Of a stretch of DNA of 64,000 bases, positions 19,811-32,299 are shown piece by piece. The stretch's first letter is position 1; every line of letters starts with the position of its first letter. The position numbers and the translations under genes are program-made. Source of the DNA: Dracaena cambodiana (Eukaryota; Streptophyta; Magnoliopsida; Asparagales; Asparagaceae). The DNA lies in NCBI GenBank assembly GCA_036321105.1, contig JAYEPQ010000014.1, positions 12,004,994 to 12,068,993 of the forward strand, given 5' to 3'. The notes beneath the pieces were generated by a model. The model searched no databases and was not told where the DNA came from. It saw nothing but the letters and a program-made list of their open reading frames with translations.

Positions 19811-22800
19811 CAACAAAGGCATTTTTGACCGGAATTAATGGAGGCAATAGTTTCTGAGATTAATAAGCTCATAAAATCAGGATTTATTTGTGAAGAACAG
19901 CATCCTAACTAGGTGGCCAATATCGTGCCAGTTCGTAAAAAGAACGGCAAGATCCGGATATACATCGATTTTTGGGACCTTAACGCCGCATGCCCTAAGG
20001 ACGAGTTTCCACTCCCAATTACCGATGTGATGATTGATAACACCTACGGTTACGAGAGGATGTCCTTTATGGATGGCTTCTCAGGCTACAATCAGATTAA
20101 AATGCACCCAGATGATGAGAAGCACACAGCTTTCAGAATGCCATTGTGGGTGTACTGTTATACAGTAATGCCCTTTGGGTTAAAGAATGCCGGTGCCACT
20201 TATCAATGCACGATGAGCATTATATTCAAAAAACATCTGCGAAAAACTGTAGAGTGTTATGTAGATGACTTGGCAGTCGGAGTAAAAATAAAGAAGACCA
20301 TCTTTAGGATTTGAAAATAGTCTTCAATCTCATGCGAAGACATCACTTGAAGATGAATCCTGCTAAGTCTTTCATGGATGTGTCCAGTGGAAAATTCCTT
20401 GGGCTCGTAGTTATTTCAGAAGGAATTTTTCGTGATCCCGAAAAGGTAAAAGCGATCAAAGTGATGTCACCTCCCCACAACCTTAAAGAGTTGAGGGGGT
20501 TACAAGGAAAGTTGGCCTATATCTGGCACTTTATCTCCAATTTATCAGGACGATGCTAGCCGTTGTCTAGACTTATGAAAAAGGGGGTTTCCTTCATATG
20601 GGACGAAGCATGTCAACAAGCATTTGATGATCTTAAAGAATACCTTACGAAATCCTCTGTCCTCATGGCACGTCCCTAGAAGATCGTTCCTTATATATGT
20701 AAGGGCCATGGATAACGCACTAGGAGCGTTACTTGCTCAATATAATGAGCAGGGTCATGAACATACCCTATATTACTTAAGTCGTACAATGATTGGAGCC
20801 GAGCATCGGTATACTCCGATTGAAAAAGAATATTTAGCCTTATTGTTTGTTGTCCAAAAAATGTGACACTATCTTTCAGGGTAAACAATTCATGTCATAT
20901 CACGGGTTAACCCTCTGAAAATCCTGATGACGAAACCAGAATTTTTAAATAGTCGATTAGCAAAATGGGCATTACTGCTAGCACCATATGACATCCACTT
21001 TGTTCCCCAAAAGGCCATGAAGGGACAAGCGCTCGCTAACTTTCTCGCAGACCATCCAATTTGGTCCAACTCTAAACCGTCAGGGGATATCTCAAAACGG
21101 ACGTCAGAAGTCAACACGATTAACAAAGAACAATCATAGCAGATGTTCTTTGATGGTGCTGCAAGACGATCTGCTGCAGGAGTGGGGTTGGTACTGATTT
21201 TACCACATAAACACATACTTCCTAATGGCTACTAATTAACTGAGCCGTGTACAAATAATGTGGCGGAGTGTAATGCACTCATTATTGGTTTAAAAATGGC
21301 CCTGCAACTAGGGTGAACTATCTAGAGGCATATGGAGACTCTAAACTCATTGTCAATCAGATGACGGGCGAATATGAAGTCAAACTTGAAGCCCTCATCC
21401 CCTATTATCAGCTAGCCATTGAATTAGCAGGTTATTTCGAATAGTTTTATGTTTACCATGTACCTCGACATGAGAATGTCTATGCGGACACTCTTGCAGT
21501 ATTAGCTGCAACATTGGCAATCTCGCCAGGGGCAACGAAGAGTATCACTATTGAAAGTTGAGAACTTCTCCATCCTGATACGATCTTCCAAGCCAAGGAA
21601 GTATGCCAAGTAGGCTTAACTCTGGAACCTCGTGATTGGCAATTTCCGTTCATGGATTACGCCTTATATGGGATGCTGCCAGAGAATCCTAAAGAAGTCG
21701 CCTCAATAAAGAGGAAGGCCCAAAGATTTTATTATGATCCTACACTTCAGACTTTATACAGAAAGACAAGTGACGGTCTCTTATTGCGCTGTATTTCAAA
21801 AGCAGAAGCCGATGAAGTACTAAAAGAGATGCATGATGGAGTATGTGGAGCCCATCAGTCCGGCCCAAAACTTGGGAACCGCATAAGAAGGTTATGATAC
21901 TACTGGCCAAGAATAATTACCGATGCAATGGTATACGCTAAACTATGCCATGCATGTCAGGTACACACTAATTTTATTCATCAACCTCCAGAATACTTGC
22001 ACAATACTGTTGCTAGTTGGCCTTTTGAAGCATGAGAGATGGATATCGTGGGGCCAAAACTCTCCCATCATCCAGAGGATATCGGTTCATACTTGCGATA
22101 ACCGATTGTTTTTTGAAGTGGGCTGAGGCCGTGCCCATGAGAGAGGTAAAGACGACAGATGTGATTAAGTTCATTACGCATCACGTCATTTATCGTTTTG
22201 GCGTTCCTCGAAGAATCATTCATAATAACGAACTGTAATTTATCAGCCAGGGGTTTTCACGATTTTGTGATAAGTTCAGAATCAAGGATATTGCCTCAAC
22301 GCCATATAACCTTATGGCTAATGAATTGGCCGAAGCCTTCAATAAAACCATTATTAAACTCCTTCGAAAATTTGTCTCTTCCAACAAACGGGTCTGTGAT
22401 GAAAAGCTAGGAGAGTGTTTGTGGGCATATCGCACCATAGTCCGCACCCCTACAAAGGCTACCCCTTTCTCCTTAGTATATGGAAGCAAGGCCATCTTGT
22501 CTTTGGAAGTCCAGATACTGTCATTAAGAGTGGCATTAGCCACGAAATTGACAATGAAAGAACGACATCAACAAAGACTGCGAGAACTAGAAGCGCTAGA
22601 TGAGAAGCATCTCCGAGCTCAGCAACAAATTGAGTTGTATCAAGCCCGAGTCTCGCAAGCGTTCAATAAGAACGTTAAACAGAGAACCTTCAAGAAAGGA
22701 GACTTGGTTCTAGCTATTAAAAGGCCAATAGTTATGACCCACAAAACTAAGGGCAAATTTGAGCTCAAGTGGGAAGGACCGTTTATCGTAGAGACGGTAT

Positions 22801-22921
22801 ACTCTAGTGGAGCTTATATCTTAATGAACCAGAATAGTGACAATGATGATACCAATCAATGGCAAATTTTTGAAAAAATATTATACATGAAAAAAACTGT
22901 CACATCTGGTTTCTATCACTA
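19811..22921 (+). pseudogene. Tat-1 pol: RT, RNase H, second RNase H, integrase
   Basis: RT (19820-20600) shows VPVRKKNGKIR, YNQIKMHPDD, MPFGLKNAGATYQ and the catalytic YVDDL near 20256-20273. The first RNase H lies at about 20690-20910 (LIYVRAMDNALGALLAQY). The second, Tat-type RNase H lies at about 21145-21520 (FFDGAARRSAAGVG, ALIIGLKMALQLG). Integrase (21900-22915) has CHACQVH, a degraded first catalytic region, and NLMANELAEAFNKT. The expected HDNGPQF is HNNEL here, so a catalytic Asp is lost. The tail KFELKWEGPF ends near 22921. Many frameshifts and stops occur. Confidence 0.9.
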
Positions 22922-23400
22922 AGAGTATAACCATCCACATCCACGTTCAAGTTACGCGTGTGGGCACTTGAACTCCTTTATCAAATTAAGGCATGTGCAA
23001 TTAGGCGTTTATGTTTAAATCAATAATCCTAACCTGATCATTCTGGAGAATGCAATTAAACCCCTTCGCCAAACTATCAGCATGCTCTATTGAATGCCAA
23101 ACTATCAGCATGCTCTATTGAATGAGCTCTACCAAGGTCAGTAATCTTGACTCGATCATTCTGATATCAACAATCTAAAGTTATGCTGATGAGCCTTGGA
23201 CTGTTTTTACCAAAACCATGAACTATTTATGTCATCATTTGTTGAGCAGTAGCCAACAGATAAAAGAATCAAAAGAATTATCTTTATTCATGAATTGAAA
23301 AAATATGGATAAAACTTACAAAAAGAATTTAAAAATTGTTGAGTTCCTTTTATTGCAAAGAATAAACAAAATATGTATAAAAGAAAAGAAAACAAGGAAG
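22922..23400. other. Tat-1 region between integrase and antisense gene
   Basis: It is non-coding. A 28-bp unit (CCAAACTATCAGCATGCTCT and following bases) is tandemly doubled at about 23068-23125. In Tat-4 and Tat-5 the same position holds larger tandem arrays. Confidence 0.6.
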
Positions 23401-26400
23401 TTACGGTTCTCCAAGAAGCTTCAACTTATTTGTCGTCTCATTAATAACTCGACGACGGGTTTCTTCTACTGAGTGTTGAGCCTGCCGGCGTAAATCATCG
23501 TCATTTATAGCAAGTTGTTGGGCCAACTGCTGATGAGATTCTTCAATAGAACGTCTCCTCATCATGCCTTCTTTTTCGAGCTGTCCCTGTTGAAGGATCA
23601 ACTCCTCTCGTCTTCTCACAGACTTCCCTAGCCGAGACTCGCTAGCTTCTAAAATAGCCTGAGCTTTGGCAATGGTCTCCCTGGCTCTGAGGATGGCTAC
23701 TTGGTTCCCCTCGATTTCAAAGTCCACCATCTCTAGCCCTCTGAGGACTGACACTTGACTGGCTCACAGTTCTACTAACTCCCGAGACCAGTCGTCCTCT
23801 TGACGCCTTAACTCCTCCTGACTAGCCGTCAGCTCTACTCGCAGCCACGCCAATTCAATCTCGGTGATCGCTTCCACATCCGCTTGGCAAACTGTGTTTA
23901 GCGTCTGCACCTACTCTTCCAAAGCTTCTATGCGGGCTCAGTAAGGAGTTGCTTGGTCACTCCCTCCAATTCTTTCAATATTGTCCAGATAACTGGACAA
24001 CATTGGTCGTCGAAGCTCAAGGAAGTCCCTCCCATCCAGGATCAACCCAATACATCTCCTTAATAGCCATATAAAATCATTGACACTGTGATTAAAGAAC
24101 TCCTCAAGAGAATCAGCAGTGTCTAAGTTGAAAGCAGGCAGTACTAAGGAAGATGTTGCCGGGGGAGGAGTGGCCTCGATAGGAGTTGATGAAGGGAAAT
24201 CTCTTCCTTGCACCAAGTTCATGATATGCGGGGCCAGTAAAGCCAATAAGGAACTGGCTGAATTAGGAACCCGAGGAGAGGATGCATTGGTGCTAGTCAT
24301 TCCAGTAGCCTGACCAACAGGAGTAGATTCCGAGGGAGTGTCTCCGCCTGAAGCCCCTCTTGTAGTAGAAGTAACCTCAAAGGAGAACTTTAGATTATCT
24401 TCGTCCCCCGTTGGCAAGCGAGCTGGAGCCAGAGGAGCGGATGGAGTCTCCACAGCCATAACCGTCGAAGATGTTAGTATAGCTGGTTGGAGAGTAGACG
24501 GCGCACCAACGATAACCAGGAAGGTATCTTTAGAACAAATAGCCGGTGTCGGTGACGGTAGGCTTGGAGATAGGGGAGCCTCTCTTGCCATAGCCACGAA
24601 AGTCTCTGTCCTATCATCACTCCCAAGCTCATCAACAACGGGAGTCGAAGCAGGAACAGAGTGAGGAGCTGGCGTGAAATAGTCTACGCCGAACTCCTCT
24701 GCCGAACTATCCGGTCCACCCATCGAGCCGGTAGTGCCTGAGTAGTCAACCAGCTCCTCGGACTCCACCCTGGTAGTTGAATGCATGGGCAAATGAAGCT
24801 GACTACCTGGATCTCAAAAGCAAATGAAAAGTGTCACATATAGATAAAAGAATAAAAAGTTAGAATACAAAGTTAAAGATCAGAATCATACCAGTAGATA
24901 CAAATCCCGTGGTTGGACTTGAAGGAGGAGTTGTGGCCATCTCTAGGAGCACACCTGTTTCGCTACCTAGAGGTTGCGTCGTAGTGTGTTCGGCAGATTC
25001 TGAGGTTGGCAGGATCGGGGCCTCGGTAGCACTTGAGGCTTCAGTGGGCCTGTTTTCCTCTGCCTATTGGCAGAGTTGAAGCAAGGAGGTCCCTAGCAAA
25101 CTGGACCGCTGCTTCTTCTAGAATCACTAGGGTCTCTCCGGCCAGCTTCTTCTTTTTACGAGCTGGCTTGCCTCTAGCGGTCCCACGGTGCCTTATGGAT
25201 GGGCTTTGGGAACTAGTGATGGCAGGTTGAGGAGCGCCCCCAGCCCCGGCATTATCATCGCCACCAGCGTCGTTGTCATCATCAGGATCGTCATCATCTG
25301 ATGGATCGGCTGCGGTGTCAAGGAATTCATCCATTCCTTTCACTATAACCCTCTTTTTCCCTTTGTGGTGAGAGTATAAGGCCTCTATCTCCTTGAAACA
25401 GGTACGGTTGACGGAGAAATTTGGTACGTCAGCATTGGCAATGCTATACCATGTACAAAAGCTGAGTGCCATGCTTAGCTCTAAAGACTTCTGGGGCAGT
25501 GTAAACTCAGCTCTGGTTCCTCCGGTAACAAAATGGAACCAGCCTCGTGCTCTCACGCACAAGTTTCCTTCGTACGCTTGCCCCTTATTTGGATTCCTTG
25601 CATAGAGTTGTGTATATCTGAATTGATGAGCAAAACAGCTTGGTGTATATGGCTCTATGTAGCACATGGTGTCTTGACGGTACACCAAGTGCCCAGGACG
25701 AATATTCAGCAACCACCAAAATTCCTCCGAAGATAAATTGGTGAAGTTGTCTGCTCCCAAAATATCTTTAAATTTGGATCCATATTCTCCACCGGGAAAT
25801 CTGGAAAGCAACAGAAGATTTTATAATTCTGATGATGGTGGAGTGTCTTCTAAATAATCGACATATAATGACTCTTCCAAGTGGAGCGTTCGTACATCTC
25901 TACAAAAAATGGCTTGTCAATCAGACTATACTCTGCAACTCTCATTAGAAAGGGGCAGTGCATGAAAAGCCATGCCATCAGATAGGTGTAGGGCATCTCC
26001 ACCCTTGGACTTGGCATCTTCACTGTGGCTGCTTCCTTTATGGCTTTCCCTTTGGCACCTTTCCCGTTACCCTTCTCTGCGGGGATGAATCCGTTGTAGA
26101 GAGCCCGAAGCCCACTATGGAGGTTGCTAACCGTGGCAGGTAGGAGTACAAAGGGATGCTAGTAGTACCGCAGGGTAGACTACATTTATTGCAATTGCTT
26201 CTTTGGGTAGCGAGGGAACGACGCACCTCTTCAACCATAACATGAAGAAGCCAACGAGTAAACCCTTGTCTGAAATAGGGAACTGGGCCTGAAAGTGGAA
26301 GCTTTGGAAAACTATGTCAGGGTTGAGTTCTCCTTCGTTTGATTCAGTAGTATACATCGTAGCCTCCAGTTCTGCAACATGCCGCTTAATTTCATCAACA

Positions 26401-28012
26401 CTGACAGGCTTGAGTCCACAAACCATGGGCAAACTCTCCTTCAGATTCAAGAAAAGGTAGTCAGCTCATTTCTTGTAGCCAATACCCTGATTACGCACAC
26501 CTGCTAAGTCAGCATAGATGCGGTAATGGCACATCAATTCTCAATAAATTTGGTATATGCGCGCATCCCTTGCCTTCAACATGTTCTACCTTCGACAGTA
26601 GGGATATATTCTTCGTAAGGGACTTCGCCCATGGATAACCCTGACACTTCAAACATCTCAGGGAGAGCAAGTTCTAACTCACCCACTGGTGTAAAGAAGG
26701 TGCCAGTCTCAGAGTTGTATATCTCCAAGAGACTGAAGAGATGGTACAAACTCTAGGGTAAACCAAACTGGACGTTCCTGATGGCCTTATATAGACCAAT
26801 CTCTTTCAGGGTCTGCTCATGGGGGTCCAGCACATGCTTGACAATCCGGAACCACCACATGTTGCCCCAGGAATGAATCAATCCTGGCATCCTAAAATTC
26901 TTAGCAGGGTATTGGCCACCTTTGGCTACAAATTTATTGAGGAAGGTCTTTGCTCGGATCGGGATCTACCCAGCCGGGTGTTCCTTGGTAACTCTACCGG
27001 GAAGGAGCCCAGTGACACATCTGGTGGGACCATCTTGATAGGCCCCATTTGCGCAACTCCATCATAATCCCTAGTGAGTTTCCAGTCTAACTCATGTCGG
27101 GAAGACAACCTCTGGAGGTACACCAGAGAGTAGCTGTGTTCCATGTCAGGCAGGAACATTAGCAAATTGCCAGTCTGGTAGAGCCATTTGCTCTCTTCAT
27201 CAAACAGAATCTCGTCAGAGTGCTCCATGGCGTCCCCGAAAAGGAACGCTGGCTTCTCTAGGGCCTCTCGGTTCATTGCCTCGAAAGGAACATCAGTGAT
27301 GATCTCCCTTGCGATCGCAGGGCTGTATCTTATCAGCTTCTCCCAGTGCTCCCTTAAATCTGGTTTGTACGCAGGGAGATCGATAGTGAAGCGAAACTGG
27401 ACTGATAGGTCTGCACCCCCAGCAAACCCGAAGTGGTGCCTATGGGAGAGAGGATCCACTGAATAGCCAACTGCAAAAGAAAAATCAGAGATAGAAAATA
27501 TTTTGAAAAAAAAATTCAAAAAATTTCCTAAGTATGGAAACGCGAGCTAAAAATAGCTTCGCAGGAGGTTAGAAAAATAGCTTCGCGTTTTGTGAAAACG
27601 CGAAGTTAACAAGCTAAAAACACGAAGCTAAGGAAATAACTTCGCGTTTAGATGAAAAACGCGAAGTTAAATCTATAACCTCGCATAGGAAACGCAAAAG
27701 TTAAGAAAAATAACTTCGCATACAAAACGCGAAGATAACGCGATAGATTCGCGTAGAAGAAAACCAGAGGTCTCTTCTTCTCTAGGCTACTGGCCGGAGA
27801 ACGGCGATGGTTTTGCCGGTGAAGAAGGCGATTGACCGGTTAAAACCGAGCCAAATCACTCCAAAATCATTCTAAAAGACCGAAAAAATTGATATTATTA
27901 TCTCCAATGGCTGCGGCATAGGCCACGCTGCCACTATGGCCGCCGCCACTGCTGCTTGCGCCGGCTGCTAACGCGAGGAGGAGCGAGAGGAGGCACTCTT
28001 CTTGGGTGCCAT
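23401..28012 (-). pseudogene. Tat-1 antisense gene, plant-mobile-domain-like, decayed
   Basis: It lies on the strand opposite to gag-pol. Exon 1 starts at 28012 (MAPKKSASSRSSS). Its donor at 27901 is AT instead of GT. The acceptor TTTTGCAG at 27473-27471 is kept, and exon 2 begins with GYSVDPLSHRHHFGFAGG (27470 down). Pieces at 26127-26450 and 25041-25811 hold the middle (FWWLLNIRPGHLVYRQD). Intron 2 (24891-24807) keeps GT and AG. Exon 3 is Ser/Thr/Pro-rich and ends in a coiled coil (23754-23401). The same gene in Tat-4 has a PETCTLFTPVGEL-type stretch that resembles the plant mobile domain (PF10536). Function unknown. Several frameshifts break it. Confidence 0.8.
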
Positions 28013-28141
28013 TGAGCTCAAAATCTTGTGAAAAATCAAAGAGATTGGGTAATGAATCGTCGGTCGTAGAGCTCTGATCGCCTGAAGTTCCTGAGCTCTT
28101 GAAAATTCTTTGAATGAAGTGAAGAAGAAGAAGAGTTAAAA

Positions 28142-28276
28142 CTCTATTTAAATGAAAAAGCCCGCCCCTTGGTATTCGGTGCAAGAATTGGAGCGGTTGC
28201 TCAATGAAACGCAAGTCTATTAGCTTTGCGTGATGAATAAAAACGTGAAGATAACTTGGTATTTTAACTTCGCGTT
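28142..28276 (-). promoter_or_regulatory. Tat-1 antisense promoter: inverted CGCG words and TATA
   Basis: At 28240-28276 the minus strand reads AACGCGAAGTTA, then AAATACCAAG, then TTATCTTCACGTTT. This is an inverted pair of the element's CpG word around a conserved ATACCAAG core. About 90 bp closer to the gene lies ATTTAAATAGAG (28142-28153), a TATA-like box. Matching modules precede both antisense units of Tat-4. Confidence 0.6.
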
Positions 28277-28348
28277 CGAGTTTGAAGATCCAAATTATTT
28301 CAAAATTTGCTAAGTTCTAAGCCATTTTGAAAAGTTTGGAGGAGGTTC

Positions 28349-28757
28349 TGTTAGTAGTGAAAATTTCTAAGTAAAAAGGAATTTTCCACGCAGAACGCGG
28401 AGCTAATTCTGTAGCTCCGCGTTTGGTTATTAGCCTCGCGTTTGAGTAAAATGCGGAGCTAATCTATAGGTCCACGTTCTGAGGAAATTAGCTCCATGTT
28501 AACTCCGCGTAAGCAGATTTCATTAGAATTCTAAATTGATTGTGATTGAGATTTGGGCTTATCCAATACCTGAATTGAGTCCAATTAGAATCCAAATTCA
28601 AGAGATTTAAGTCAAAACTAGAATCCTTGATGAAAACAACTACTTTCCAAATATAGTCAATTGGAAACTCTCATATTAGCCCAAAGTTATAAATACCCTT
28701 TTGAAGAAGCCTGAGGGGATCTTTTGAAGCTTTAGTAAAGTTCAAGTTACGCGTGAT
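28349..28757 (+). repeat. 3' LTR of Tat-1, truncated
   Basis: It starts TGTTAGTAGTG right after the polypurine tract. It matches the 5' LTR, with many substitutions and small deletions, up to TTACGCGTGA at about 28757. The last 250 bp or so are missing, and minus-strand Tat sequence begins there. Confidence 0.85.
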
Positions 28758-28789
28758 TCTAGTTTTTGCCCATCTCTACTACGAATAAG

Positions 28790-28930
28790 CCCTCTCACTT
28801 TGGCTAAAATTTGCCCTTAGTCTTGTGCGTCATGGCTAAGCCAAGTCGTCCATTTTGAAAGTTTTTTCTTGTACTTATTTGCTGAAGGTGCTCTCGAGAT
28901 TTGCTCTTGATACAATTCGATTTGTTATTG
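28790..28930 (-). pseudogene. Tat-2 integrase C-terminal scrap
   Basis: The sequence AAATTTGCCCTTAGTCTTGT and the following bases align with the minus-strand integrase tail of Tat-4 (46300-46490), including the codons for KFEPKWEGPF-like and RAQQQI-like residues. This shows that a second Tat element, in minus orientation, abuts the broken 3' LTR of Tat-1. Confidence 0.65.
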
Positions 28931-31560
28931 TGCATTCAAGATGCAACCTTAGCCCTATATCCGCGCGCTTAACCTCGTATTTTAAGCTGGTAGAGTCTCG
29001 CGACTGGGCTAGTATAACTTTGCATTATACACTGGGTTGGACTTGTGTGCAGGTTTAGCCTTACACACTGAGTTAGTTTCGCATTTTAGTTGCGGGCATA
29101 ACTTTGCACTCCGCGTGGACCTAGCCTCACGTTTAGATGACTTTACGCTGGCTTAGCATTGCATTGTATGCAGAGTTTAGTTTTGTTCGCATTTTAATTG
29201 CGGGCATAACTTTTCACTCCATGCCGACATAACCTCACTTTTAAATGACTTTATGCTGGTTTAGCGCCGTATTGTATGCAGAGTTTAGTTTTGTTTGCAA
29301 TGTTTACTGGAAGTGGGTCTCACCCCCTAAGTAGGCCACATTTGACTGGTTACGAGCTCATTATAAGTCGACATGCCACCTTCTTTTTCATCGAATATTA
29401 CGCAAGGCTCCTAGTTGGCTTGACACCTTAAGTTTCTGACGCAGACCTTAACCTTCTGTTTCTTAAAGTCTATGCGGGGCTGAGAGTTAGTTTTACATTT
29501 TGGCCATGCCATAGCCTCGCGTTTAGATGACTTTACGCTGGCTTGGCATTCTATTGTGCGCAGAATTTGCTTTGATTGCACACAAGGTTTATTGGTATGG
29601 GGTCCACCTCCTGTGAAAGCCACATTTGAATGGTCATTGTAATTCAATTGACTGCCTTTTTATTCTTTGAAGTTTATAAGAGGCTGAGAGTTAGCTTCAC
29701 ATTTTATCCGTGAGCATAACCTCGCGTTTAAATAACTTTACACTGCCTTGGCCTCATACTGTACACGGGGTTTAGCCTCGTGTTCTTGCTTCGGGCTTAA
29801 TCTCGCATTATACACAAGTTTATCTGGTTGTACATCTCACCCCCTGTGTCAACCTCATTTGGCTCTTCATAGAGTTCATCGTATGGTAACAAATCATTTT
29901 TATGTATTTTTGTGGCAGATTATGCAGGACTGGGTCTTAGCCTTTCATTCTGATGAGTCTGTATACGGTTGAGACTTATCTTTACATTATAGCACTTCCA
30001 TATTAGGCTAAAACTTAGCTTTTGCATTTTTTTTCTATGCAAGGCTGGAACTTAGCCTCGCATTCAGATTTATTTTCAAACTCAAGATTAGCCTCGCACG
30101 CTGTATTGATCATGCACGCTAGCTTGGTTTTGTGTACCGTAGGTTTCATGCCAGGCTGCAAGTTAGCTTTGTGTTAGCATCTTCTTCCGATAATGGAAAT
30201 CACATGGGCTTCCAGATAGCCTCGCGTCCTTACGTTTCAACTGTTTTACGCGGGGTTGCAAATTAGCCTCGCGTTTTGGAGCTTTTGCACTTTTACTGGC
30301 TTTACTTTGGATAGTCTTGCATTTTTCACAGATATTAGCCTCGCGTTCTTTACGCTGGCTTTGCCTCGTGTTGTATGCGAGGATAACTTTACGTTCTGGC
30401 TTCATATGTATCCTTGTTTAGCTGGATGTGGATCCCACTCCCTGCATAGGACTTGTTTGACTGTCCATTAAGTTCGTCATGCAGTAATAGATTATTTTTT
30501 TTGTAGTGGCTATGCAGGGTTGAACTTTAGTCTCGCATTTCTGTTCACTTTTGTACTCTGAATGAGTTGTGTACGCTGGTTTAGCCTCGCGCACTAGTAT
30601 AACTATGCACACTGGTTTAGTTTCGAATTAGCCTCGTGTCTGATGACTTCACGCTGGCTTAGTCACGAATTAGTTTCATGCACTAAATGATTTTATATTG
30701 GTTTAGCCTCAAGTTGTACGCAGGCATAGCCTCGTGTTCTTGCTTTGGGCTTAGCTCGCGTTATATGCGAGGTTCTCTGGTCGTGGGCTCACCCTCTGTG
30801 TAGATCTCATTTGGCGGATCATGGAGTCCAATTACTTCCATCTTTATCATGGACTACTTGAATCTCACGGTTAGTCTAACACTTCAAATCTCCAATGCAA
30901 GGCAGAGCTTAGTATTAGCCTCACGTTCTGATACTTTTACATGGGCTGAGTCTTAGTTTCACAGTCTTGTAGTAGGCTTAGCCTCGCATTTTATACTGGC
31001 ATGACCTTGCGTTGTACGCGGGGTTTAGTCTCACATTTTAAATAATTTTATGCTGATTTGGCCTCGCGTTGCATGCAGGCATAGCCTCACATTTTGGTTT
31101 TTTCTGTACAAGACTAACACTTAGCCTCGCATTTTGACAATTAACACTTAGCCCCGTGTCCTTTTCTTCTGTGCAAGGCTGACACTTATCCTCGTATTTT
31201 GGTATTTTTTGTGCTAGGCCGATAGTTTGTGAGATTAGCCTCGCTTTTGTGCTTGCGTAGCCTCGCAATCCATGCTGGCATAGCCATGCATCATACGACG
31301 AGCATAACCTCATTTCTGGATAAATTTACGCTGGTTTGGTCTCCACTTAGCCTCGCCTCTAGATGAATTTACGCTGGCATAACCTTGAGTTAATCTCGCA
31401 TCTAAATAACTTTACGCTGGTATAGCCTTGAGTTAGCCTCGCGTCTAAATAACTTTAAGCTGGAATAACCTTGCGTGAGTTAGACTCGTGCACTAGTTTA
31501 GTCTTGCACTCTGAATTAGACTCGCGTTTCAGTCACAGGCATAGCTCTGCATCTGACTGG
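28931..31560 (-). repeat. Tat-2 expanded KREA-type gag repeat region, decayed
   Basis: For 2.6 kb the plus strand repeats loosely spaced TTAGCCTCGCGTTTT, TTTACGCTGGCTTAG and GGCATAGCCTCGC words. Read on the minus strand these give KREA, EREA and KCEA peptides (for example RKEREANICEKCK near 30340, KAPKREANLQPRV near 30260). This matches the style of the Tat-4 gag repeat domain at 53340-54300. The region is much longer than in Tat-4 and has many stops. Spacing is irregular, so it is a degenerate minisatellite, not a clean array. Confidence 0.65.
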
Positions 31561-32110
31561 CTTTATGCTAACTTGCGAAGGCTCGATGTATGAGATCTTC
31601 TTCGAGGGAGTTTTTGCTCTGATCTTGAAGTGAGTTTGGATGGTCTGAGATTTCTTTGGTGCCGCTTGATTTGATGGAGCGCTTGCTATAGTAAGCAAGA
31701 ATTGGGAGGAGATTGAGGAGATACTTTTTGAGCTGCTCATCTCCCATGTTTCTCTGTGTAGGGTTCCCTTCTAAGTTGATTGCTTGCAGAGAAGCATGAT
31801 TAGTAGCTAGCTAGCCAAGGCCTGTAGCAGTAGAGATTTTGTTGGCTCGCAGCTCCAGGATGTTCAGCTTGAGGAGACGATGAAGGCCTTTTACCTCACT
31901 AATCTTGTTACCAGTTAAATAGAGCTCTTTGAGGGAGAAACACGAGCGTAGAGCATGAAGTGAATCGTTGGATAATGAACAAGGTTTGTCTGGAACTCAA
32001 TGACATAATTGAGTTGTTGTATTTAGTTTGTCAATTTGTTGCCTTCGTTGCTAATTATGGGCAATCATGGGTCTAATAACTCCACAAGCTTGGCCAAGTG
32101 GTTGTTTTCA
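31561..32110 (-). pseudogene. LRR protein fragment (SDS22 / dynein-light-chain-1-like)
   Basis: The minus strand encodes SLKELYLTGNKISEVKGLHR, then LLKLNILELRANKIST, then SLQAINLEGNP and GDEQLKKYLLNLLPILAYYS. These are consecutive SDS22-type leucine-rich repeats and the capping segment usual after the last repeat, as in plant outer-arm-dynein-light-chain-1-like proteins. Stops and a frameshift (near 31820 and 31980) break it. It lies inside KREA-type repeats of a Tat element and in the same orientation as that element, together with the RPS6 and PPR fragments, so it may be captured sequence. Confidence 0.75.
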
Positions 32111-32195
32111 AGGATCAAAGGCACAAGGCACATTTTTGTCTTCTGAAAGTAAAGGAAGGTGGTGAAGGATCTCGAGCGGCTCTGTATCCGCCGTC

Positions 32196-32288
32196 TTTTT
32201 CTCCTTTTTCTTCTTCTTCTCCTTCTTCTTCTTCTTCTTCTTCTTCTTCTTCTTCTTTTCTTCTTCTTCTTCTTTTTTTTTTTTTTTA
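32196..32288. repeat. (TTC)n-rich microsatellite
   Basis: It is a TTC-rich tract followed by a T run, between the LRR and RPS6 fragments. The long Ser, Leu or Lys runs of open frames here are only translation of the repeat. Confidence 0.9.
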
Positions 32289-32299
32289 CAAAACATTAT

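Larger units (their letters stand above)
14626..28757 (+). mobile_element. Tat-1: old Ty3/gypsy Tat-lineage element
   Basis: A 5' LTR (14626-15290), primer site, gag, protease, RT, two RNase H domains and integrase run on the plus strand. A spliced gene on the minus strand (28012-23401) follows, then a polypurine tract (TTTGGAGGAGGTTC, 28335-28348) and a 3' LTR that is cut off at about 28757. The second RNase H and the antisense gene before the 3' LTR are Tat features (Ogre, Retand and Grande relatives). Stops and frameshifts are frequent, and the LTRs differ at many positions, so it is considerably older than Tat-4. No target duplication can be tested, because the 3' LTR end is missing. Confidence 0.93.
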
